Source: Pyrenophora tritici-repentis (lineage: Eukaryota > Ascomycota > Dothideomycetes > Pleosporales > Pleosporaceae). Taken from it: a stretch of DNA of 64,000 bases. The notes beneath the pieces are model-generated. The model was not told where the DNA came from, made no database searches, and worked only from the letters and a program-made list of their open reading frames with translations. Positions 52,394 to 63,330 of this stretch are shown piece by piece. The first letter of the stretch is position 1. The number at the start of each line of letters is the position of its first letter. Made by a program: the position numbers and the translations under genes. Location of the stretch: contig NC_089396.1 in assembly GCF_003171515.1 (NCBI RefSeq), positions 806,001 through 870,000 of the forward strand, in the 5' to 3' direction.

Positions 52394-54482
52394 ATGGTGT
52401 TTTTCAAGGGGATTGCGGCTGCGGCCTGCGCTGCTTCTGCGCTTGCTGCTGATATCGTTGTGCATCAGTCTGGTGGTAACGTGACTGGCGCGTTCGGACA
52501 TCCATTTGGCTATGGTTTCCTCCACGAGGTAAATTGCTATATCCATATCAGAAATATATATACTGACATGGTGCTAGGATATCAACAACTCTGGTGATGG
52601 CGGTATCTACGCAGAATTGATCCAGAACCGTGCCTTCCAGTACAGCCAAAACTACAGTGCCTCTTTGGATCACTACTTCCCCGTCAACAATGCTGTTCTA
52701 AGTCTCAAATACTTAGACCAGCCATTGTCTGAGCAATTGAATCTGTCTATGCGCGTGTCAGCTGGCAACAGCACCGGCAAGATTGGTTTCAAGAATGAGG
52801 GATACTGGGGCATGGACGTCCGGCCTCAAACCTACACCGGATCCTTCTGGGTTAAGGGTGCATACAACGGATCATTCACCGCGTCTCTGGACTCAAACTT
52901 GACAACCGACTGCTTCGCATCCGTCGAAGTGCCCTCCAAATCTGTGGACAACGATTGGACCGAGCACACCTTTGAGCTCGTCCCCGACAGGGCTGCACCA
53001 AACACCAACAACACCCTCACAATTACATTCGACGCTGCTGCTGCCAGCGCACTAGACTTCAACCTCATCTCTCTCTTCCCTCCCACATACAAGAACCGCA
53101 AGAATGGACTCCGCATTGACATTGCCGAGGCCCTCGCTGACCTGAACCCTCACTTTCTCCGATTCCCGGGCGGTAACATGCTCGAGGGTCTCAGGAACGA
53201 TTCTTGGTGGGACTGGAAGAACACAATTGGTCCCCTGAGAAACCGCCCCGGCTTCCAGGGTGTCTGGAGTTACCAACAGACCAACGGTCTTGGTTTGATG
53301 GAGTACCTTGAGTGGGCCGAGGACATGGAGCTTGAGATTGTCCTGGCTGTCTGGGGCGGTCTTGCTCTTGACGGCGGTGTCACACCCCAGGCGAACCTAA
53401 CTGCCTACGTCGAAGACGCCCTCAACGAGATTGAATTCGTTTGCGGTCCTGCAAACTCCACTTGGGGTGCGCGTCGTGCTGCTCTCGGTCACCCTGAGCC
53501 CTTTGAGCTCAACTACGTCGAGATCGGCAATGAGGATTGGCTCGCTGGTTTCCCCGGCGGCTGGGACTCGTACCGCGCATACCGTTTCCCCATGTTCTAC
53601 AACGCCATCCGCAAGGCCTACCCACATATTACGGTCATTTCTTCCGCTGCTTCCAGCGACCCAGGTGGTGATGCGCCAATCAGTGGTCCTGACCCCAACA
53701 ACGGACAGATCTTACCTGCCGATGCTCTTGGTGACTACCATCCATACCGTGAGCCTGACGACTTAGTCAGTGAATTCAACCGCTTCGACAACGACCATGG
53801 TCACATTGTTGGTGAAGTCGCAGCAGTTCATCCCAACGGCGGTACAGGCTGGGACGGCAAGCTAATGCCCTTCCCGTGGTGGATTGGTGCCGTTGGTGAA
53901 GCCGTTTCCCTCATCGGATACGAGCGCAACTCCGACCGTGTTCCTGGTACTTTCTACGCCCCAGTCTTGAAGAACAACAACCGCTGGCAATGGTCCATCA
54001 CTTTGATGCAATTTGACGCCGACCCGAAGCACACCACCAAGGCCGTCACATGGTACTGCTGGAGTCTTTTCGCTCACCACCCCATTACGCACACAGTTCC
54101 TACCGAGTCTGCATCCGCCTACGGACCGCTTTACTGGGGTGCCGGAAAGGACGAGAGGCGCAACGATGCCATGGTATGGAAGGGTGCCGTGTACAACACC
54201 ACCAACAGCGAAGATATCCCCGTCAGCGTGAAGTTCGAGGGTGTTGAAGCCGGAGCCCGGGCCAACCTGACTATCTTGACCAACTCTATTGATGACCCAT
54301 ACGGATATAATGACCCCTTTACTGGCGTCAACATTGTCAACACTACCAACATGATCATCACCGCGCAAAGCGATGGTTCTTTCAAATTCATCATGCCCGA
54401 GCTTAGTGTTGCTGTTCTGGATACGGATGTTGGTGGTGCTGGAAATAGTACTGCGCAATACCGGAGACAGCTGTCGATATAG
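52394..54482 (+). CDS. Alpha-L-arabinofuranosidase, GH51, secreted
   Basis: Removes terminal L-arabinose from arabinoxylan, arabinan or arabinogalactan outside the cell. Exon 1 52394-52528, intron 52529-52577 (49 nt), exon 2 52578-54482; joined length 679 aa, normal for fungal AbfA-type GH51. Signal peptide MVFFKGIAAAACAASALAA. After splicing, YGFLHE joins DINNSGDGGIYAELIQNRAFQYS, the N-terminal family signature. The catalytic (beta/alpha)8 region has LRFPGGNMLEG and the acid/base motif NYVEIGNEDW, with the nucleophile expected in VGEVAAVHPNGG. A C-terminal beta-sandwich (VSVKFEGVEAGARANLTILT) completes the enzyme. Many NxS/T sites fit secretion. First of three side-chain hydrolases in this block. 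Confidence 0.95.
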
Positions 54483-55281
54483 CATTTCCGAGTAGAAATA
54501 TTAGTAATGTCTTGAATGAATGAATGAAGTTCTTCTTCTACAACTTTTTACGCCTAATAGTCAACGATCTCCCATTGCATATAGCTGAGCAGGATCATTT
54601 CCAAAAACCTACGTCTCTTATTATGGTGGATGAAGAGACTGTAAACACTGATTGCCTTGCGTAAATAATGCTCACTTCTCACTGTGCCCTCTAGTACCGT
54701 GGTACTCTCCCACGGGCAACCAAAAGCTTCCGCCTGAAACAGAAACATAAAATAAAATAAACGATTACAGCTACGATTTGACCGTGATCTAAGATTAGCG
54801 CCTGCACCAAACCTTGCGAAAACAATCCAGGACCCTCTCGTAAATCCCGAAAAGGACCTTGTTTCTCCAACTGGAAAATACTGCGACTGATAGGAGATGT
54901 ATTATGGGTTTCTAAGTCTTCTTGTAGCTGTTTCGCATAGTTTGGAAGGGTGGTTTTCCGTGGTCCATGTTCGCCAACTGAACCCAACTGCATGGCGTGA
55001 CTTAAACCAGATCTCCACCCGCACACCAGAAATCTTTCCAAGCCAATATTTCTCGGTCGTACATCCAGAAGTTTGCAGTAGATCCTTTCCCTGAACTCGT
55101 TGTTATCTGTCGCCTTTCGGGCCAATCATGTCCCTTGTTTTGGTGCTGATGCAGCAAACCATCGAGGTGCTCAATTGGCCCTTCACACAACTCCGGGACG
55201 ACATGATACAAAAACCCAAAAATCAGATATTAAAGAACTCCAATAATTTTTTTCGCATCTTAACACCCTAAAAGATCGCAA
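54483..55281. other. 0.8-kb spacer
   Basis: Contains a minus-strand 144-aa ORF (55125-54691) with one hydrophobic stretch near its end (IVAVIVYFILCFCF). It has no homologous motif and no splice evidence, so I do not call it. The rest is the promoter region of the CobW-type gene. Confidence 0.4.
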
Positions 55282-57132
55282 ATGTCACCTGCAAAGCGTA
55301 GAAAAACGAGTGGTGCAGAGATGAAGCCCAAGAGCAAGACCAGTGAGCGAAAGCCACTTCCAGTTACCATACTTTCTGGTTTTCTTGTAAGTTTCTATTA
55401 TTTGAGTGGAATGACTGTGCTGACAGATGCAGGGAAGTGGAAAGACGACACTACTTCGGCATATCCTCCAGTCCCCGGACCATGGATTGCGAATCGCCGT
55501 TATCGTAAACGACATGGCGTCGGTCAACGTCGATGCGAACATTATTAGTCGTTCGAACAACAAGCCAGGTGTCAACGGAGAGATACGTGTGAAGGAGAAG
55601 ATGATACAGATGGAGAACGGTTGTATCTGCTGCACCCTTCGCAGTGATCTACTGGTTGAGTTGGCTCGACTCGCTTGGAGCGAGCAGGCTTTTGACCATG
55701 TAGTTATCGAAAGCTCAGGTATCAGCGAGCCACAACAGGTCGCAGAGACTTTCACCACCGAGTTGACTGAGGCCATGATGGATGCTGAAGGCATGGAACC
55801 TGATGAGAAGGAAGTGTTCGCCAAAGTGTAGGTTGCTGGATGAAAGTCGAAGATTTATACCTGCTGACATCAAAGACAGTGCAAAGATTGGTGGCTTGAG
55901 GTCCATTGCTACCGTCGATACAATGGTAACAGTTGTTGATGCGTTTCGCTTCTTTTCCGAATTCGACACAGCCGAGTTTCTCCAGGACCGCTTCTGCAGA
56001 GACGAAGTACCCGACGAGGATCAGCGGACCATCTCTGATCTTTTCGCTGATCAGATCGAGTTTGCCAATGTTATTATTGTCAACAAGATCGACAGGGCAG
56101 ATGCGCAGACTCTAGGCCGTGTCAAGGCATACATCAAGTCGCTCAACCCTACGGCTAAGATCATCGAATCTAGGTACTCCAAGGTTGATGTTCGCGAGAT
56201 GTTGAACACTGGTGTCTTCAACTTTGGCGAGGCAGTTGCTAGCGTCGGTTGGCTGAAAAGCTTGCATGAGATGACCGTCATGGATGTCCATGGCAAAAAG
56301 CGTGTTGCACCCAAGCCAGAAACACTAGAGTTAGTTGACCCCAAGAAACATAACGCCCTCTTACTGACATGCGACCTCAAGGTACGGCATTGGATCTTTC
56401 GTGTATCGCGCACGTAGACCTTTTGATCCGTTGAAGCTGTACCGGCTTATCCAGGGCAAGTTCATTCTCCTGCAAGATGAAGCAGAAGACGTTGAGGATA
56501 GTGAAGAAGAAGATGATGAAGAAGAAGGCGACGATGAAGTCAATGATGGTTCTTCTGAATCCGGCGCAGCCAGCACCTCCGGGGATGACTCCGACAAGGA
56601 CAGCAATGACGAGGAAGCTCCTCCACTGGACGACAAGCAGATCTTGGCAAACAAGAAAGCTTGCCCCTACTTCGGCGGTCTGCACCGCAGCAAAGGCATT
56701 TTCTGGCTCGCAACACGCCCTAATCAGATGGGGTCATGGAGCACTGCAGGTGCGATGCTGACCCTCGGATCTGAGATGCCGTGGTTCTGCTGTGTATCGG
56801 AAGATGATTGGGGTGCTGATGCCGACACAGTCAAGGCAATCAGGAACGATTTTGAAGGCGAGTGGGGTGACCGCCGTCAAGAAATGGTTTTCATCGGTGA
56901 GAAGCTTGACGTCGAGGGTATCACAAAGCAGCTTGACGCTTGTTTGTTGAGTCGCACCGAGATGAAGAAGTGGACAAATGTCATGAAGGATGAGAAGCTA
57001 AACGATGAGGAGAAGGAAGAGGTGTTGCAAGAGATGTGGGACGATGGCTACTGGGCAGAATGGCCACGTGCGCAAGACGAGGAGCACAATCATGACCACC
57101 ACGGCCACGACCACCATGGTCATAAGCATTGA
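55282..57132 (+). CDS. CobW-type zinc-binding GTPase (COG0523, Zng1-like)
   Basis: Metallochaperone GTPase thought to deliver zinc to client enzymes. Four exons: 55282-55386, 55433-55827, 55880-56329 and 56382-57132; introns 55387-55432 (46 nt), 55828-55879 (52 nt) and 56330-56381 (52 nt, AAG acceptor). Joined length is 566 aa. The Walker [12 protein letters not shown] (residues 33-43) is split by intron 1. The zinc motif CxCC is C98-I-C100-C101 in [10 protein letters not shown], and the guanine-specificity motif is NKID. The C-terminal CobW domain begins at [16 protein letters not shown], which only appears after removing intron 3. A long acidic insert ([15 protein letters not shown]) follows, and the tail is a His cluster ([15 protein letters not shown]), a probable metal reservoir. 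It lies between GH51 and GH27 on the same strand. Confidence 0.93.
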
Positions 57133-57656
57133 TCTAGGCTGCTACTTAGGTTTGGAGAAAGTAAATACCAGTTATGATGTCATATCTGAGTTTAGCCGAC
57201 GCGCTAGTGTGCTCCCCTCCTCCTCTCGTCGCGTACAGCGTACATGCTCTATGCAGTTTCCCGATAGTTTCTATCATGATTACAAATTTAGATATACAAT
57301 CCTGAGTTCACAATATACCTGTTACAGATAAATCGATTGCTTATGGAAAAGGTATGGGAACCGGGAATTGGTCCTCCCACATCTCAATGTTCAAGCAGGG
57401 TCGCCTGCAGTTGGTGGCATGACTTTCGTTAAAATAAATGAATATTTCCGTCCACTGTTGATCTTTGACTATCATATGTAGGTGCCCGCAGTGCGTTTCC
57501 AAAGTACTGGAGTCAAACCCCGCATCAGATTGGAGATGTCTCCCAGTTGGTGGGAGAATCGTCCATGAGTAAAGCACTGAACATTGATATGGCTCAACAA
57601 GCAGTGTAGTATTGGAACCAGCGAGACTTTGTTTTGGCAGCTCATCATCAACAATA
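57133..57656. other. Spacer before the GH27 gene
   Basis: 524 bp, no gene. GH27 promoter region. Confidence 0.4.
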
Positions 57657-59047
57657 ATGGCGCGACGTTCTATTGCTGTAGCATTCTCACTCGTCACACA
57701 CAGCTTCGCCCTGGTTTCTCAAGATGGGCACACCGGTCGTCTCCCCACAATGGGATGGAACTCATGGAATGAGTACGGATGTGCTATTAACGAGAGCGTC
57801 TTCTTGGAGGTCGGAGAGCTCCTAAACACTCTTGGGCTGAAGAAGCTTGGTTATACATACGTCAATATCGACGACTGTTGGAGTAACAAAACCCATCAAC
57901 GCGACAGTGTTACTGGGCAGATCAGACCAGATTCAAACAAGTTTCCAAACGGTATCAAACATACAGCGGATGAAATTCACAAGCTTGATCTCAAGGTTGG
58001 TATCTATAGCGATGCTGGAGACACCACCTGCGGTGGATACGCTGGTTCTTTGGAACATGAAGAACTAGATGCGAGGACTTTTGCTGGTTGGGGCATCGAC
58101 TGTAAGTATTAGATTTGCGGTGATCGACTATAAGCTGAGCCTCTGTAGATCTCAAGTACGATAACTGTGCCGTACCAGATAGGTGGCATGACGAGTACCG
58201 ATGGTGGCCAGAGAACTGGCTAGGAGGTCCTCCAGCTGAGAATCAAACGGCCGGGGGCGACGGTGAAACCAAACCTGTTGCAGCTCCAACTGGCTACGAC
58301 TGGACGACATCCAAAACCTTTACCCGTTATAAGACTATGAGTGATGCTCTGCTGGCAACCAACCGTACAATCGAGTTTTCCCAATGCGCATGGGGTCACG
58401 CCCATATTGATGAGTGGGGCAATCGCACTGGTCACAGCTGGCGTATGTGGGGCGATATATATCCTCAATGGGAAGGAAACCATCAGGGCTCTTGGGGGCT
58501 CATGCCTATCCTCAACCACGCGTCCTTTTACAACAACGATACCAACTTCTGGGGACATGGTGACTGGGATATGCTCGAGGTTGGCAACGGCAACTTCACA
58601 ATTGAGGAGAATCGATCCCACTTCGCGCTATGGGCTGCGCTGAAGTCACCTCTAATCATTGGCACTCCCTTGAGTAATATCAAGCCCGAAATCTTGGATA
58701 TCCTCAGTAACAATGAACTCATCGATTTCAATCAAGACTCCGTTGTTGGCAAAGCGGCAAAGCCTTACAAATGGGGAGTCAATCCTGACTTCACGTGGAA
58801 CCAAACTCACCCGGCCGAATATTGGAGTGGGAAATCCTCCAAGGGTGTACACGTCTTTGTGTTGAATACCCTGAACATTGAACAAACCAAGACAATCAAC
58901 TTTGCGGAGGTACCAGAGCTTGACCCAAAAACTGAACACACTGTCTTCGAGTCATGGACTGGAAAAGAGCGCGGCAGATTCACAGGTCAATACGAAGCGG
59001 CTGTTGCAGGACATGACACAATAGCCATCAGACTGATTGAGGTCTAA
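57657..59047 (+). CDS. Alpha-galactosidase, GH27, secreted
   Basis: Removes terminal alpha-1,6-galactose from galactomannan or raffinose-type sugars. Exon 1 57657-58101, intron 58102-58148 (47 nt), exon 2 58149-59047; joined length 447 aa. Signal peptide MARRSIAVAFSLVTHSFALVSQ; a Met 15 codons upstream would spoil it. N-terminal family signature: GRLPTMGWNSWNEYGC. The spliced join gives AGWGID-YLKYDNC with the catalytic nucleophile D153. The acid/base Asp is expected in the HSWRMWGDI region. Later blocks are WDMLEVGNG and HFALWAALKSPLIIGT. The C-terminal beta domain is intact. Several N-glycosylation sites are present (NES, NKT, NRT, NFT). Confidence 0.95.
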
Positions 59048-60152
59048 TTGTAACACACGGAGAACTTATTCAGACTCGGGCTGTTTCTGTAGATTCATTT
59101 TTCAGAAGGCCTTGAGAGGTTCCTGGACCGATGCTCTTTGATGACCTCTTCGTGAACCTCACATGAAGTCTTCGAGCGTGCGATGAGAGTAGATATCCGC
59201 AACGACATAACACTAAAAGCATGGTTTATGCAGCAAAGTCGTACTTTTGTCCATGCCCATTAGCTTGTTGTTGAGTACATGCAAAGTGCTCCAAGATCGA
59301 GACACAAGTCATCAGCAATTCAGCGTCACCAAACACCCTTCAGAATTACTCTTTTCGATCAATATACAACTCAATGATGCGACCATAAGCTCCACAGCTT
59401 GCGCGCTCCAGACAACCTAGCTTCAAGATCGAGCGGCAGAATGCGGGTGGCATTTGCGGGGTCCTGCGCTAGCGTGAGATCGGCGCTATGTCATCATGCA
59501 TCGCAACAAGATCGAACGGCAAGAGCACAATACTCTCGGCCTGGGGGTTATTGGCACAACTATTACTTGGGGAGTCGTTTTGCTCAAGTTTGGCCCCTGC
59601 CTCAACATCTACTGAGCTTTAGGCGACATGGCTGCATCAACAGCTTCTTCGAATCGAATAGGGGCAGCATCCCACACCCTAGCCAACTGATGACCCCAGA
59701 GAAAAGTACTCCAACAACCCTAGTCGATCTTGGAGATGTCAAGGTTATGCGGGGTGGGGGAATGCTCGTATTGCAGATTCTTCGTTCGCTCTGACATACG
59801 ACAGTGCACCGGTTATGCATCTGTTAATCCCCGAGGCTAAATACAACAGGATGTTCTCGGAACTATTCCGGACTAGGAGAGGACGATGGAGCACAGGACA
59901 GACACATCCGGGACATGTCGAGCAAGCGTTCAAGATCTGCATCATGGAAAAGAAGATGTAATGCGGGGTCTCGGTGATATACATGCCTTGGTAAAGCACG
60001 TTACATTGGATCCTTGCGGACAAACCGCGATCCATCAATGGAGCCCAGAGTTTATGTGAGCTTGCTACTGCAGGAAGATTCTTTATATGTTCATATCGCA
60101 CTCATTTTGATCGGAGAGCACGCCTCCTCGCAAAGGTTGTCGAATTTCCAAG
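59048..60152. other. 1.1-kb spacer before the GH95 gene
   Basis: Unsupported short ORFs. Promoter of the GH95 gene at its right end. Confidence 0.4.
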
Positions 60153-62531
60153 ATGCTCACCACGTTGAGTCTCGCTGCCATTTCTGGTCTAGCGTCGTTA
60201 GCATCAGCTAGTGACAACACACGACTCTGGTACAAGACACCAGCTCAATCCAGCGCCTGGACAAACGCTCTTCCTATCGGCAATGGACGTCTTGGTGCAA
60301 TGGTATTTGGTATCCCTCTGCAGGAGCGGATTGCACTGAATGAAGAGACTATCTGGTCAGGAGGTCAACAAGATCGCATAGGGCAAGATAGTCCGCAAAC
60401 TGTGTCAGAAGTTCGGGATTTGCTTGCGCAAGGGCGTGCTGGTGATGCGGAAAAGCTGGCGAATATGGGAATGATGGGAACACCACAATCGTGTAGGAAC
60501 TACCAGCCTCTGGGAGACATGGATATTTTCTTCGATGGTACGACTGGCTACGACAATGCTACATACAAACGCTGGCTAGATGTCGATACTGCCCTGGCTG
60601 GTGTGCAATTTCAAGTCAACGGCACATTGTACGAACGGGAGATGTTTGTCTCTGCACCCGATGACGTTTTCGTCCACCATTTGAAAGCAACTGGAAGTGG
60701 GAAGCTGTCGTTTCAGATTCGTGTACATCGACCCGATAAAGGTGGGAATGAGGCCGCGGATCACGAATGGAACGCAAATGGTCTTGCGTATATGACGGGA
60801 GGGGCGGGAGGAATCGATCCTATCGTATTCACCACTGCTCTGGCAGTTCAATCAGATGGTCACGTCAAGAACTTGGGTCCGTTCATTGTTGTCGAGAACG
60901 CTACCGAAGCTACGGCGATCTTTGCAGCTTCCACGTCATATCGCCACAACGACACAAGAGCTGCTGTGGAAAGCACCATTCAGCAAGCTCGTCAGCATAC
61001 CTATGAAGAGCTTCGACAGCGCCATATCGCGGATTATGCGCCACTATACAACGCTAGCGTTCTAGACCTGAGCGGTTCAGATCTCAAAGCCAGTAGCCTC
61101 CCTACTGATGCACGTATCAACGCGACGCGCGAGGGTGCTAGTGACCCAGCACTTACCGCTTTATCGTACAACTACGGTCGATACTTATTGATTGCTTCTT
61201 CACGCGCCGGTAACTTGCCATCCAATCTTCAAGGTATCTGGAATAAAGAATTCGCGCCACAATGGGGATCTAAATACACCGTCAACATCAATCTCCAGAT
61301 GAACTATTGGCCTGCAGAAGTTACGAGTCTCTCCAGTCTCCATGAGCCTCTGTTTGATCTGCTAGATTTAATGCGCACGGACGGTACGAAAACAGCTAAA
61401 CAAATGTATAACGCTTCTGGCTGGGTAACTCACCACAATACCGATCTGTGGGGTGATACTGCACCTGTGGACCGATGGCTTCCTGCTACATATTGGACTC
61501 TGTCTTCGGGTTGGCTTGTCACTCATATCTTAGAGCATTACTGGTACACGGGCGACAAGGCATTCCTAGCCTCAAAGCTTGACGTCGTTACCGAAGCGAT
61601 CGCATTTTATCTCGACATCCTGCAGCCGTATAGCATCAACGGAACCCAATACCTCGTCACGAACCCTTCTGTATCCCCCGAAAACTCTTACCTTGATGCA
61701 GACAATAACACCTATCATTTCGACATCGCACCCACATGCGATATCGAAATCCTAAACGAACTCTTCACCAACTACCTGAATGCCGTAGCCACCCTACCGA
61801 ATTACACCGTCGATTCTACATTCCTGACACGTATCCGCGACACCCAGGCCCAACTGCCACCATACCGCTACTCGAAGCGCTACCCAGGCACCCTACAGGA
61901 ATGGATGCAAGACTACGAGCAAGCAGAACTAGGCCACCGTCACGTCTCGCATCTCTACGCTCTGTACCCTGGTACCCAGATCTTGCCACCAGGTGCCCCC
62001 GGCTACGATGCCAAACTCTTCAACGCCGCAGCGGGTACACTTGAGGGCCGACTTTCTCACAACGGCGCTGGCACAGGATGGTCGCGCGCATGGACGATAA
62101 ACTGGTATGCGCGTCTCCAAAACAGTACAGCTGTTGCCGGAAACGTCTATCAATTCTTCAACACGAGTGTCTACAACAACCTGATGGACGTGAACGAGGG
62201 CGTGTTCCAGATTGATGGAAACTTGGGTTTCGTGAGTGGGGTTGCCGAGGCACTCATTCAGTCGCACATTGTAGATGCAGAAGGCGTGCGAGAGGTTTGG
62301 TTGCTTCCGGTATTGCCTGAACAATGGAATACTGGGTCAGTGAATGGTCTTGCGGCTAGGGGAGGATTCGTGTTCGATATCACGTGGGCGGATGGGGCTA
62401 TTTCGAAGATGAAGATGGAGAGTCGTGTTGGCGGTACGGTGGTGTTGAGGTACAAGGGTGGATCGGGTAACAGCACGACTACGAGGTTGGAGACGAAGGC
62501 TGGGGATGTCAAGGAGTTTGACTTTAGTTGA
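60153..62531 (+). CDS. Alpha-L-fucosidase, GH95, secreted
   Basis: Inverting 1,2-alpha-L-fucosidase that can remove fucose from xyloglucan or glycan chains. Single exon, 792 aa, typical length. Signal peptide MLTTLSLAAISGLASLASA. N-terminal beta domain with LWYKTPAQSSAWTNALPIGNGRLGAMVFG and LNEETIWSGG. The (alpha/alpha)6 catalytic barrel shows NLQGIWNKEFAPQWGSKYTVNINLQMNYWPAEVT, with the two Asn of NINLQMN in the place of the catalytic Asn pair, VSPENSY with the expected catalytic Glu, and LGHRHVSHLYALYPG. The C-terminal beta domain runs LLPVLPEQWNTGSVNGLAARGGFVFDITW. Assignments of catalytic residues follow the known GH95 fucosidase pattern. Confidence 0.96.
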   Translation: MLTTLSLAAISGLASLASASDNTRLWYKTPAQSSAWTNALPIGNGRLGAMVFGIPLQERIALNEETIWSGGQQDRIGQDSPQTVSEVRDLLAQGRAGDAEKLANMGMMGTPQSCRNYQPLGDMDIFFDGTTGYDNATYKRWLDVDTALAGVQFQVNGTLYEREMFVSAPDDVFVHHLKATGSGKLSFQIRVHRPDKGGNEAADHEWNANGLAYMTGGAGGIDPIVFTTALAVQSDGHVKNLGPFIVVENATEATAIFAASTSYRHNDTRAAVESTIQQARQHTYEELRQRHIADYAPLYNASVLDLSGSDLKASSLPTDARINATREGASDPALTALSYNYGRYLLIASSRAGNLPSNLQGIWNKEFAPQWGSKYTVNINLQMNYWPAEVTSLSSLHEPLFDLLDLMRTDGTKTAKQMYNASGWVTHHNTDLWGDTAPVDRWLPATYWTLSSGWLVTHILEHYWYTGDKAFLASKLDVVTEAIAFYLDILQPYSINGTQYLVTNPSVSPENSYLDADNNTYHFDIAPTCDIEILNELFTNYLNAVATLPNYTVDSTFLTRIRDTQAQLPPYRYSKRYPGTLQEWMQDYEQAELGHRHVSHLYALYPGTQILPPGAPGYDAKLFNAAAGTLEGRLSHNGAGTGWSRAWTINWYARLQNSTAVAGNVYQFFNTSVYNNLMDVNEGVFQIDGNLGFVSGVAEALIQSHIVDAEGVREVWLLPVLPEQWNTGSVNGLAARGGFVFDITWADGAISKMKMESRVGGTVVLRYKGGSGNSTTTRLETKAGDVKEFDFS

Positions 62532-63330
62532 GATGCTCGGCTAGCGTGTATCAAGATATCGTAGTAATGATCAATCTACAAATATAACGTTTGAGTGGGT
62601 CCCACCAATGCAAAAAAAAAAACTTCTTAAAGACATTCTATCCATGCTTATCTTGTGAGTACCTAGCATGCATAGATAGTACTCTTGCTTCATATATCTC
62701 GGTATGTACCTCGGCAAAACTTACACTGGCCACGAGCGGATGATACCGGACTTGGCACACTAGAGGTCCCCACAACATCTACCCTCTAAGTACTGCAAAC
62801 GCGTAAACTACTCACCTCCCACGTTGAATCGCCAAGCCGTCGCAAAGGCACTGCTTCGGCAACACTTACCATGTAAAGTAAGTTCGGCTGATCGAAAGCT
62901 TACACTCTGCATGCACCTCCACATATTACTGTTACAGACCTCGGGATGGTAAGCTTCTAGCTCTTGTGGGGTACATTTGGCATATCATCTCATGTTTCAG
63001 TGTGGTTATGTGTTATTGACGAGGGATTTATGGTTGGCATCCAATCGGAAAGTGCGGAGGTGTGGTGTGCACTCAATCCAAGGCGCTACTTCGGAGAAAT
63101 ACATCTGACAGGAATACCTCATCGTTGTGGAGGTGGGTTGGACTTTCATCTCTTTCTCACGCCTCCGTTTTCGGCTGTGTTGCGATTCTTCTCTTCAGTT
63201 TTCTGGAAGCGATCGCATTTATTTCTCGTAACTTAGCGTTGGATCTTGGGCGATTAGTACTTAACTGTCTATACTTTGAGCGATTTTATACTGTTCCTAC
63301 CAGACGGATCCACGAAATCAAGTCCTCAAC
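62532..63330. other. 0.8-kb spacer
   Basis: A poly(A) run lies just downstream of the GH95 gene near 62,610. No supported gene. Promoter of the FAD monooxygenase at the right end. Confidence 0.4.

Noticed and set aside
54691..55125. 144-aa minus-strand ORF with one hydrophobic segment
   Set aside because: No motif or splice support; lies in the promoter region of the CobW-type gene.
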